This document shows, piece after piece, positions 1-5,429 of a stretch of DNA of 7,366 nt. The notes beneath the pieces were generated by a model, which saw only the letters and a list, made by a program, of their open reading frames with translations, was not told the origin of the DNA and did no database searches. Both the position numbers and the translations under genes were made by a program. The stretch is from Treponema sp. UBA4267 (lineage in GTDB: Bacteria > Spirochaetota > Spirochaetia > Treponematales > Treponemataceae): assembly GCA_002395155.1 (NCBI GenBank), contig DGWD01000006.1, forward strand, positions 101,183 through 108,548, written 5' to 3'. Positions within the stretch are counted from its first letter, which is position 1; each line of letters starts with the position of its first letter.

Positions 1-542
1 GTATTAAGGAAAATGCCGGTATCTTCAATCATACTCAGGGTTGGGGTGTTATTGCAGAAACAATGCTTGGTAACGGAGACCGTGCTTACGAATACTGTAA
101 GGCTTCTATTCCTCCTGCATATAACGATAAGGCAGAAATTCGTCAGAGTGAACCTTACGTTGTAGGACAGACAACTTATTCTGCATATTCTAAACGTCCT
201 GGAAATACAAGAACATCTTGGCTTTCTGGTGCTGCAACCTGGAACTACTACTCAATCACTCAATACATGCTGGGAATTAAACCTCAGTATGATGGTCTTT
301 TGATTGATCCATGTATCAAACATGATTGGGATGGCTTCAAGGTAGAACGCCGCTGGAGAGGAATGAACCTTCAGATTGAAGTAAAGAATCCTCAGCACGT
401 ATGCAAAGGTGTAGAATACATCGAAGTAGATGGAAAACGCCTTGATGCAGCTGTAATTCCAGTAGATATGATTAAAGACGGAACAAAAATAGTAGCTTAT
501 ATGGGAAAAGATGCTAAATCTGCACCTGTAGAAAGAGTTTAA
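1..542 (+). CDS. Cellobiose phosphorylase (GH94), C-terminal part
   Basis: This is the 3' end of a gene cut by the window edge; the reading frame runs from base 3 and leaves 179 residues before TAA. GH94 enzymes phosphorolyse cellobiose in the cytoplasm to glucose 1-phosphate and glucose, saving ATP. The visible part is typical of the family: an HTQGW segment at the start (its histidine lies in the phosphate pocket of known GH94 structures), then MLGNGDRAYEYC, a RQSEPYVVGQTTYS segment, WLSGAATWNYY, YMLGIKP and IDPCIKHDWDGFKVER, ending in the small C-terminal beta region. Full-length relatives have about 800 residues, so most of the protein, including the catalytic Asp, is upstream of the window. 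The residue pattern favours cellobiose phosphorylase over chitobiose phosphorylase, but cellodextrin or laminaribiose phosphorylase cannot be excluded. It is followed by a strong terminator and faces a convergent gene. Confidence 0.9.
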   Translation, partial: IKENAGIFNHTQGWGVIAETMLGNGDRAYEYCKASIPPAYNDKAEIRQSEPYVVGQTTYSAYSKRPGNTRTSWLSGAATWNYYSITQYMLGIKPQYDGLLIDPCIKHDWDGFKVERRWRGMNLQIEVKNPQHVCKGVEYIEVDGKRLDAAVIPVDMIKDGTKIVAYMGKDAKSAPVERV

Positions 543-563
543 GCAGTTTTGGAACAAAACTGC
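543..563 (+). terminator. Small hairpin directly after the phosphorylase stop
   Basis: GCAGTTTT (543-550) and AAAACTGC (556-563) form a perfect 8-bp stem with a 5-base loop, starting on the base after the stop codon. No T-tract follows, so it is probably a 3'-end stabiliser or an accessory to the stronger hairpin just downstream rather than a terminator by itself. Confidence 0.45.
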
Positions 564-571
564 AGGCGCAG

Positions 572-618
572 AAAAAGGCAGATTATTGCAAGTTCTTGTA
601 ATAATCTGCCTTTTTTTT
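572..618. terminator. Bidirectional Rho-independent terminator
   Basis: Bases 576-592 pair with 595-611 over 17 positions with a single G-U (G588 with T599); about 15-16 pairs form in practice because the tip must open. An 8-base T-tract (611-618) follows on the + strand, and an A-tract (572-576) precedes the stem and gives a U-tract on the - strand. The hairpin lies between two convergent genes (stop codons at 540-542 and 628-626), so it can end transcripts from both sides. Confidence 0.9.
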
Positions 619-625
619 GGGGTAG

Positions 626-1828
626 TTATCCCCATATATGAATCATTGGGCCTTGTTTTCGCATTTCTGCATATGTTTCACAAGTCTGTGTGTTTAATTT
701 GGAAAGGGCAGAAGAGTCTGTGCTAACAGTAGGTTTCCAGTCCGTATTCCAGTCGAGTTTCTTTCCTGTTCCAGTCATCTGATTTTTAATTTTGATGTAA
801 CATTCCTGGCCGGTAAAATCTTTTCCTTTTACTGTATAGTCTGCACAGCAGGATTGGGTAATTTTCCCAAGGTGAATCTGCTGGTCAAAAGCAGGAGTTT
901 CGACATGGCCTGTAAAATATGGACTTTGAGCATGTCCTTTAAAAAACAGTTTTGCAGTCTTTTTCTTGCCTTCAAGTTTTTCTTCGTAGTCGGTAAGAAC
1001 TACATCAACATTGATAATCTGCTCTTTTTCTTCAAGAAATTTTTTGATGGCGAAGAAGGAATATTTATCCCAGTTTGCAGCTTCAGGGCCCCAGAAACCG
1101 TGGTTTCCACCATCAATCATTACAAGCTGAAGGTCTTTTGAAGGTGCATTTCCATGGCTTGTAAGATAAGCCTTGTATGCATTTTCTGAATATTCAGGTT
1201 TTACAAGATCATCAGCGGTGCCGTGAATTAAAAGTACGCGTCCCTTGTAGTCCTTTATTTCATCATAAACATTCATCTTGTTTACATCTGTAACAAATTG
1301 TCTTCCAAGTTTCATTTCTCCGCACATAATTGTTTCAGGCACATTTTCAGGATCAAATTCGGCCAGAATCATTTTTCCTCTTCTTGCATCATCAGGAATA
1401 CATAGGGCAGGGTAGAACATAATCAGATTCTTGATTTTTTCCTGTAAGTCTTTTGCAACAAGGGCAGAAACAAAACCTCCCTGACTGCATCCCACAAGAT
1501 TTATGTTGTTCTGGTCAATGAAGGATAAATTACAGGCAGTATCAATCACCGCCTTTAGATCCTTTTTTTCTGTAAGGACAGACATATCTGTGGTTTTTCC
1601 CTGACTTTTATTTTTTATAGAACCGCCGTTAAAATCATACGCAATAGAAACATATCCCATTTCTGCAAACTTCTGAGCGTATTTTTTTGTTCCAAGATAA
1701 TTTCCCATAAAACCATGGCTAACAATTACAAGAGGGTATTTTGAGTTTTTTTTAAATTTTTTTGGATAAATGATAATTCCACCAATTTCAAGACTTTCTC
1801 TATGGCAGATAAATTTTTTGCACTTCAT
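626..1828 (-). CDS. Alpha/beta hydrolase (esterase-like) with C-terminal DUF3237-like domain
   Basis: This 400-residue protein has two parts. Residues 1-265 are an alpha/beta hydrolase fold: the oxyanion HGF is at 38-40, the nucleophile elbow GCSQGG places Ser115, HGTADD at 202-207 places the acid at Asp206, and GGNHGF places His243. The triad is therefore complete. The closest match by eye is the dienelactone hydrolase/feruloyl-esterase-like group acting on small esters. Residues about 275-400 (FKGHAQSPYFTGHVE, DYTVKGKDFTGQECYI, ending in IHIWG) resemble DUF3237, a small beta-barrel domain of unknown role; I am less sure of that. There is no signal peptide, so the protein should be cytoplasmic. 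The start is an ATG with AAGGAG 11 bases upstream (1840-1845 on this strand). It is transcribed away from the secreted protein gene and converges on the cellobiose phosphorylase. The substrate is unknown; deacylation of plant-derived sugars or aromatics is only a guess. Confidence 0.85.
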   Translation of the reverse strand: MKCKKFICHRESLEIGGIIIYPKKFKKNSKYPLVIVSHGFMGNYLGTKKYAQKFAEMGYVSIAYDFNGGSIKNKSQGKTTDMSVLTEKKDLKAVIDTACNLSFIDQNNINLVGCSQGGFVSALVAKDLQEKIKNLIMFYPALCIPDDARRGKMILAEFDPENVPETIMCGEMKLGRQFVTDVNKMNVYDEIKDYKGRVLLIHGTADDLVKPEYSENAYKAYLTSHGNAPSKDLQLVMIDGGNHGFWGPEAANWDKYSFFAIKKFLEEKEQIINVDVVLTDYEEKLEGKKKTAKLFFKGHAQSPYFTGHVETPAFDQQIHLGKITQSCCADYTVKGKDFTGQECYIKIKNQMTGTGKKLDWNTDWKPTVSTDSSALSKLNTQTCETYAEMRKQGPMIHIWG

Positions 1829-1839
1829 AAACTAGAATG

Positions 1840-1867
1840 CTCCTTATTTTTATATTATCATAAGGAG
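1840..1867. promoter_or_regulatory. Inverted repeat of two Shine-Dalgarno-like sequences in the divergent control region
   Basis: CTCCTTAT (1840-1847) and ATAAGGAG (1860-1867) are perfect 8-bp inverted repeats around an AT-rich 12-base centre. In leftward mRNA that starts upstream of 1867, AAGGAG, the ribosome site of the hydrolase gene, would be paired. The AT centre contains TATATTAT (1851-1858), a possible -10 for the rightward gene, but I see no good -35 on either strand. The base pairing is certain; a regulatory effect is inferred. Confidence 0.4.
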
Positions 1868-1869
1868 GA

Positions 1870-1881
1870 ACTTACGTAAGT
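1870..1881. promoter_or_regulatory. 12-bp perfect palindrome, possible operator
   Basis: ACTTACGTAAGT is a perfect palindrome between the two divergent genes, 3 bases from the inverted repeat at 1840-1867. Its position would suit a dimeric regulator acting on either promoter. No regulator gene is next to it and I do not recognise the site. Confidence 0.3.
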
Positions 1882-1918
1882 AGGAGAAATTCTTGAAAAA
1901 TCACTTATGAGGATTTAT

Positions 1919-3445
1919 ATGAAAAAAGTTTTTTTATTATTGATTGGTCTTTTTTGTGCAGGTTTTTGTTTTGCAGATGAATATGATGATTTGATAGAAA
2001 TTCTGCATAATTCATCAGGCTATTGTTATAATCCAAAAGAAATGAGCATTGAATATTTTTCATATAAAGGTGATACCTATAAACAGCAACCTTGTAATCT
2101 GAATATGAAAGAAAAGACCATTACAATGGCTGGAGGATGGAGTTCTGGTGGGCTTTTGAATAAAAATGTACTTAAACAGGCTTACATGTTTTCTGAATTT
2201 AAGTTTTCGGATGGGAAACTTCTTTCTTTTTATTATTATGATAAAAAATACCTTTTTCTTGGTGATAAAAATATTGATCAGATAATTGCCCTTGTTAAGG
2301 AAGATTCTGTTAAAAGGTTTTCTCAAGCCTGTGGAGCTTATACAGATGAATGGACTGGTCGTATTTATCTTCTTTCAAAAACTTCAGAAGCTTTTAAGCT
2401 TACGATTGAATATAATGAGCCGGATCTTCATAAAACAGAAAGCATTCCCCTTGAATTTGTAAATCCTTTTACACTTGAAGGCAATGGCAGAAAGGTAGAA
2501 CTTTATACATGGAATGAAGGGCAATTTTCAATAACAGATATAAAAACAGATGTCCCTTCACCATATCCGCCTTCTCCTTATGAGGATGATATAAATTATT
2601 CGGGTCCTCATGTTTCTTCTTTCCGTTATACACCTGTAAAAGACCTTTCTACTGAAGGCGTGATTGAAACAGAGCTTCAGTACAAAAAGTATACTTTTTA
2701 TGATAAAGGTGCCAATATTGTTTTTTATGACAATAATCTTTTGAGCATATCACAATATGTGAGCGAAAAAAATTATAAACTTAAGGAAACAATTGAAGGT
2801 TTCAGAGTTTATAAGGATGCGGACGGCTGGAAGCATATTGATTCTAAATCTCAGAAATTTCTGATTATTGATGGAGAGTTTTATAACCTTGCATTTAATT
2901 ATCAGAAAAACTCTTTTAGAGATGATATAGAGGCTCAGAATAAATGTCTTGTTGAAGAAGGAACTAACAGAAATATAAAAGCCGTGCATGCATCATCAAC
3001 TTTGAAAGATAAGAGCCATGTTTATGCTGCAGAAGGAATTACAGATGCTTTTCAGGATTCAGCTGTTTTTCGCTGGAAAAAGAATAATATTCCATGGGTA
3101 GAAGGCAAGATTGGAGATGGAATAGATGAATATCTTGAAATTGAGTTGAATCCATATAATGCAGGAATGGGGGTAAGACTTATTCTTGTAAATGGTTATG
3201 TAGATCCAATTCGTCCATATCTTTTTAAGCAGAATAACAGGGTAAAAACTTTTTTTGTTGAAACAAATACCGGGTATAGCGAAGACCTTACTTTTAGGGA
3301 TGAAGTTGAATTTACTTTTGTTGATTTACCTGCTAGAACTTCAAGAATAAAACTTACTATAAAAGATGTGTATAAAGGCACAAAATATGATGATACCTGT
3401 CTTTCTGCTGCTTATGTAAAATATATTGATTTATCAGAAAGATAA
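1919..3445 (+). CDS. Secreted protein with C-terminal NADase-type glycan-binding (discoidin-like) domain
   Basis: The preferred start is the ATG at 1919, with GAGGA (1909-1913) five bases upstream, giving 508 residues; an in-frame ATG at 1907 lacks a ribosome site. Residues 1-19 form a signal peptide (MKK, a hydrophobic core, then CFA before Asp20), so the protein is exported to the periplasm or the surface; no standard lipobox is seen. Residues about 20-350 match nothing I recognise and include a proline-rich stretch (PSPYPPSPYEDD, about 213-224) that may be a linker. Residues about 356-502 look like the NADase-type glycan-binding domain common in spirochaete and clostridial exported proteins: ASSTLKDK, ITDAFQDS, WVEGKIGDGIDEYLEIEL, NGYVD, NNRVKTFFVE, and TIKDVYKGTKYDDTCLSA near the end. 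No catalytic domain is recognisable. The gene is monocistronic as far as can be seen, and its codons are strongly AT-ending. A carbohydrate-binding or host/particle-binding role is inferred from the last domain only. Confidence 0.8.
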   Translation: MKKVFLLLIGLFCAGFCFADEYDDLIEILHNSSGYCYNPKEMSIEYFSYKGDTYKQQPCNLNMKEKTITMAGGWSSGGLLNKNVLKQAYMFSEFKFSDGKLLSFYYYDKKYLFLGDKNIDQIIALVKEDSVKRFSQACGAYTDEWTGRIYLLSKTSEAFKLTIEYNEPDLHKTESIPLEFVNPFTLEGNGRKVELYTWNEGQFSITDIKTDVPSPYPPSPYEDDINYSGPHVSSFRYTPVKDLSTEGVIETELQYKKYTFYDKGANIVFYDNNLLSISQYVSEKNYKLKETIEGFRVYKDADGWKHIDSKSQKFLIIDGEFYNLAFNYQKNSFRDDIEAQNKCLVEEGTNRNIKAVHASSTLKDKSHVYAAEGITDAFQDSAVFRWKKNNIPWVEGKIGDGIDEYLEIELNPYNAGMGVRLILVNGYVDPIRPYLFKQNNRVKTFFVETNTGYSEDLTFRDEVEFTFVDLPARTSRIKLTIKDVYKGTKYDDTCLSAAYVKYIDLSER

Positions 3446-3456
3446 GGAAGTATGGT

Positions 3457-3469
3457 AAAACTCCCGCAA
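3457..3469 (+). repeat. Left 13-bp inverted repeat of the Rpn unit
   Basis: AAAACTCCCGCAA is the exact reverse complement of 4637-4649. With a 4-base gap the match continues inward (AATTTGAAG here, AATTTCCAAG in the other arm), giving about 20 matched positions. It begins 11 bases after the stop codon of the secreted protein gene. Confidence 0.6.
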
Positions 3470-3472
3470 TTT

Positions 3473-3516
3473 GAAGTGTACCCCAAAAGTTGGAGACAAT
3501 TTTGGAGGTACACTTC
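3473..3516. repeat. 44-bp near-perfect palindrome resembling an insertion-sequence end
   Basis: GAAGTGTACC (3473-3482) pairs with GGTACACTTC (3507-3516), and CCAAAA (3483-3488) with TTTTGG (3500-3505); A3506 is bulged and the loop is 11 bases. Each arm reads GAAGTGTACC, then CC or TCC, then AAA, which recalls IS3/IS150-type termini (TGTAC...CCCAAAAGTTGGA). That suggests two IS ends fused by deletion. It could also act as a terminator for the upstream gene, but the T-run (3531-3540) is 14 bases away, too far for a canonical one. Confidence 0.45.
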
Positions 3517-3533
3517 AGTTTTGCTTACAGTTT

Positions 3534-3586
3534 TTTTTTTACATTTTTTCTCCGTTTTATTTCCTAAAATCGCACATCTTGGAAAT
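3534..3586 (+). repeat. Direct repeat, upstream copy (Rpn leader)
   Basis: This 53-base segment recurs at 4580-4633 with four substitutions and one single-base indel. It starts in a pyrimidine-rich tract (TTTTTTTACATTTTTTCTCC). The best conserved core is 3559-3586, identical to 4606-4633 at 27 of 28 positions; it has ends ATTTCC and GGAAAT that are complementary across 16 bases. It lies 40 bases upstream of the Rpn start codon. Confidence 0.7.
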
Positions 3587-3589
3587 AAC

Positions 3590-3620
3590 TATAATGGGGT
3601 TTTTATTTTCCCCCAAGGAG
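3590..3620 (+). promoter_or_regulatory. Possible -10 and ribosome binding site of the Rpn gene
   Basis: TATAAT (3590-3595) follows the direct repeat, but there is no recognisable -35 at 16-18 bases upstream (AAATCG is there instead), so the promoter call is weak. AAGGAG (3615-3620) is five bases before the ATG at 3626 and fixes that start over the longer in-frame one at 3452. GGGG (3596-3599) could pair with the C-run at 3610-3614 beside the ribosome site. Confidence 0.4.
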
Positions 3621-3625
3621 AAAAC

Positions 3626-4507
3626 ATGTCAAATAGTTATTATTTCAAACCAGTAGACCAGCTGACCTTCGCCGATAACTGGATGTTCTAGGCCGTCCTC
3701 CGCGACAAAGAAATCTGCACCGAATTCGTCGAACGCCTTTTACACATCAAAATTAAAAACGTAGAATACCCTGAACTCGAAAAGTCCATTGCCCCCTTTT
3801 ACACCTCAAAAGGCATTCGCCTGGACGTCTACCTCAAAGATGAAGACAAAGTCATCGACGTAGAAATCCAGACCTACCCCCAGGAAGCTCTGGGCAAACG
3901 AACCCGCTACTACCAGTCCATGATCGACATGGACAGCCTGATGAAAGGCCATGACTACACCGAACTCAAAGATTCCTACATCCTCTTTATCTGCCAGTTC
4001 GCCCCCTTTAAAACATCCGAAAACTCCCCAGGACTCCCCCGTTACACCTTCCGCACCCGCTGCGATGAAAGCCCAAACGCCAGTCTTAATGACAATTGCC
4101 TCAAAGTGATTTATAATGCAAGTGCCTACAAGCAGGAAAAAGATCCCCTGGTTCGCAGCATTTTGCACTTCATAAACACCAACGACCCGGGCCAGGACAC
4201 CTTCGCAAACCGCCTTTCCTCACTTGTAGAGACCTTAAAAGAAAGAGATACTTTTCGACAGGAGTACAGTGCCGTGAATTTACATGATAGAGATTTAATT
4301 AGAATGGCCAAAAAAGAAGGTGTACTAGAAGGTATTGAACAAGGTGTAAAACAAGGACTTCAACAGGGGATACAACAAGGGCAAGCTCAAGCTAAACTAG
4401 AATCAGCAATAACTGCTGTAAAATCATTCAACATCACACCTCAAATTGCCGCAGAAAAGATGGGCGTCCCACTAGAAACACTCCAGGAAGCCCTAAAAGA
4501 AGCATAA
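3626..4507 (+). pseudogene. Rpn-family recombination-promoting nuclease / PD-(D/E)XK putative transposase, amber-interrupted
   Basis: The frame from ATG 3626 to TAA 4507 (293 codons) is open except for one TAG at 3689-3691, codon 22. The start MSNSYYFKPVDQLTFADNWMF and, after the stop, AVLRDKEICTEFVERLL form the usual N-terminal motif of the family (D-x-[FW]-M-F-x-x-V-L-x-D), so the stop sits inside a conserved helix where a residue such as Gln would fit; CAG to TAG is one transition. The PD-(D/E)XK core follows: RLDVYLKD (Asp67) and VIDVEIQT (Glu80, Gln82). The C-terminal tail has Gly-Gln repeats (KQGLQQGIQQGQAQ) and a short helical end. The length agrees with the family's roughly 300 residues. 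The next ATG (3920, codon 99) would omit the whole catalytic core and has no ribosome site. Related Rpn proteins are DNA endonucleases that promote recombination. Readthrough or a sequencing error would make this a full gene. Codon use is C-rich up to about 4225, then AT-rich. Confidence 0.8.
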
Positions 4508-4519
4508 TCAATACAAAAC

Positions 4520-4542
4520 GAAGGGGGCCTTATACCCTCTTC
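4520..4542. other. Short hairpin after the Rpn gene
   Basis: GAAG (4520-4523) pairs with CTTC (4539-4542) and GGG (4524-4526) with CCC (4535-4537), with T4538 bulged. It lies 12 bases after the stop codon. No T-tract follows, so termination is unproven. Bases 4508-4741 contain no gene; besides this hairpin they hold the right direct and inverted repeats and the first 78-bp repeat. Confidence 0.3.
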
Positions 4543-4579
4543 CCAAACTCCCTCAATCCTTTTTACAAACCATCACTTC

Positions 4580-4633
4580 TTTTTTTACACTTTTTTCTCC
4601 AGTTCATTTCCTAAAATCGTACATCTTGGAAAT
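4580..4633 (+). repeat. Direct repeat, downstream copy
   Basis: This is the second copy of 3534-3586. It keeps the pyrimidine tract, the ATTTCC/GGAAAT pair (4606-4611 and 4628-4633) and the 28-base core with one change (T4620 for C3572). After it, GGGAGTTTTTTTT resembles the GGGGTTTTTA that follows the first copy, so it may be the leader of a second Rpn gene whose body has been lost. Confidence 0.7.
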
Positions 4634-4636
4634 TGC

Positions 4637-4649
4637 TTGCGGGAGTTTT
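4637..4649 (-). repeat. Right 13-bp inverted repeat of the Rpn unit
   Basis: TTGCGGGAGTTTT is the exact reverse complement of 3457-3469. It starts 3 bases after the downstream direct repeat and is followed by more T residues, so the outer boundary is not sharp. Confidence 0.6.
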
Positions 4650-4654
4650 TTTTG

Positions 4655-4732
4655 GATTGAGGGGTTATTACAAAACTCTCAAAACGGCGAAGTCAAGGCT
4701 TTAAGCGTGAGCGTGCCTTGACTCGACGTATT
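4655..4732 (-). repeat. 78-bp structured intergenic repeat, copy 1
   Basis: It is 75/78 identical to 7121-7198. Read on the + strand it has two stems. Stem 1 is 4657-4663 with 4676-4682 (7 bp, one G-T). Stem 2 is AGTCAAGGC (4691-4699) with GCCTTGACT (4715-4723), perfect, with a 15-base loop; it is extended outward by CG/CG and ACG/CGT past a bulged A4690 and a G4687-A4726 mismatch. It ends 9 bases beyond the stop codon of the leftward DUF6198 gene, so it would lie in that operon's 3' untranslated RNA. Confidence 0.8.
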
Positions 4733-4741
4733 AATTCTTTA

Positions 4742-5404
4742 TTAAAGAATCTTTTTAAGCGGTTTACTTATAAGTTGTACTACAGGCCCCAGGAAAATAG
4801 ACATTACTATAGACCCGATGATAGAACCTTGAATACCATCTGGATTGAACTGGGCTGCAAGAATACCAATAACAACTGCTAAGAAATCATAAACAATACG
4901 GACTGCAAAATATGGAAATTTTTTAAGTCCATCTGTAATGATTGAAGGAAGTGCATCATAAGGGGCAACTCCCATTTGAGCATTCATGTAGACTGCTGCG
5001 ACCAGGATGAATCCAAAAAGAATTACAATGAAGATTCCTGTTTTTGGAAGCATCTGGGCATTTGTAATGTATTCATGAAAACCGTTCTTTTCCCAAACCC
5101 ATTTGAAAAAATCTGCAATATAGCCAATAAAAACCATATTTGCAATTGTTCCAAAACCAATCATTTGTGGGCCAAAAATAAAAGTTAAAATCAACATGAT
5201 TCCGTAAACAATTACTTCTGTAGTGCCAAGTCCTAAACCTATTGTTCTTGCAATATTAAGATTCATAAAAGATGCAGGATCTGTTCCCCAGCCAATTTCA
5301 ATTAAAAGAGAAACAAAGAAGCCCATTAAACAAACTGCTGGAAGCATAAAGGCTAGTCTTTTTCCAAAATTAGGTACAATAAATTGCTTAAAAGAAAATT
5401 TCAT
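4742..5404 (-). CDS. YczE/YyaS/YitT-like (DUF6198-type) integral membrane protein
   Basis: The 220-residue protein has about six membrane segments (roughly 16-36, 52-77, 82-100, 121-141, 166-186 and 190-212). Two related motifs suggest an internal duplication: GWGTDPASFMN at 38-48 and MGVAPYDALPSII at 144-156, each following a hydrophobic segment. This pattern fits the YczE/DUF6198 group, whose transport substrate or function is not established. The start is an ATG with AAGGTG four bases upstream. It begins 25 bases after the stop of the PutP-type symporter on the same strand with no promoter or terminator between, so they form an operon with this gene second. The operon may pair a sodium symporter with an accessory or efflux membrane protein, but I cannot name the job. 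The family assignment is from motif resemblance and is fairly sure; the function is unknown. Confidence 0.75.
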   Translation of the reverse strand: MKFSFKQFIVPNFGKRLAFMLPAVCLMGFFVSLLIEIGWGTDPASFMNLNIARTIGLGLGTTEVIVYGIMLILTFIFGPQMIGFGTIANMVFIGYIADFFKWVWEKNGFHEYITNAQMLPKTGIFIVILFGFILVAAVYMNAQMGVAPYDALPSIITDGLKKFPYFAVRIVYDFLAVVIGILAAQFNPDGIQGSIIGSIVMSIFLGPVVQLISKPLKKIL

Positions 5405-5429
5405 AAATCACCTTGAATAAGACTTTGAA

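Larger units (their letters stand above)
3457..4649. mobile_element. Probable small mobile or degenerate unit around a Rpn-family gene
   Basis: The unit is bounded by 13-bp perfect inverted repeats (3457-3469 and 4637-4649). Inside these lie imperfect direct repeats (3534-3586 and 4580-4633) on either side of one Rpn-type nuclease gene. No target-site duplication is obvious outside the ends, and the family is not a classical transposase, so autonomous mobility is inference. The interior gene differs in codon use from its neighbours, in keeping with acquisition. Confidence 0.35.

Noticed and set aside
854..1141. 95-codon + strand frame inside the hydrolase gene
   Set aside because: It is the complement of conserved hydrolase and DUF3237-like coding sequence and has no recognisable features.
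1907..1918. Start of the secreted protein at ATG 1907
   Set aside because: It adds MRIY before a normal signal peptide, and its nearest ribosome-like site is over 20 bases away; the ATG at 1919 is better placed. The difference is only four residues.
3452..3625. Longer in-frame start for the Rpn gene at 3452
   Set aside because: It would translate through the palindrome and direct repeat into non-conserved residues, and lacks a suitably spaced ribosome site, whereas ATG 3626 has AAGGAG at five bases and starts the conserved region.
3806..4168. 120-codon open frame on the - strand within the Rpn gene
   Set aside because: It is antisense to the conserved catalytic region of the Rpn gene, has no ribosome site or recognisable product, and comes from the C-ending codons of the real gene.
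4655..4732. Integron attC site, suggested by the imperfect palindrome with a bulged base
   Set aside because: T. denticola carries an integron and the bulge looked suggestive, but the required GTTRRRY and RYYYAAC core sites are absent at the ends of the palindrome in both copies.
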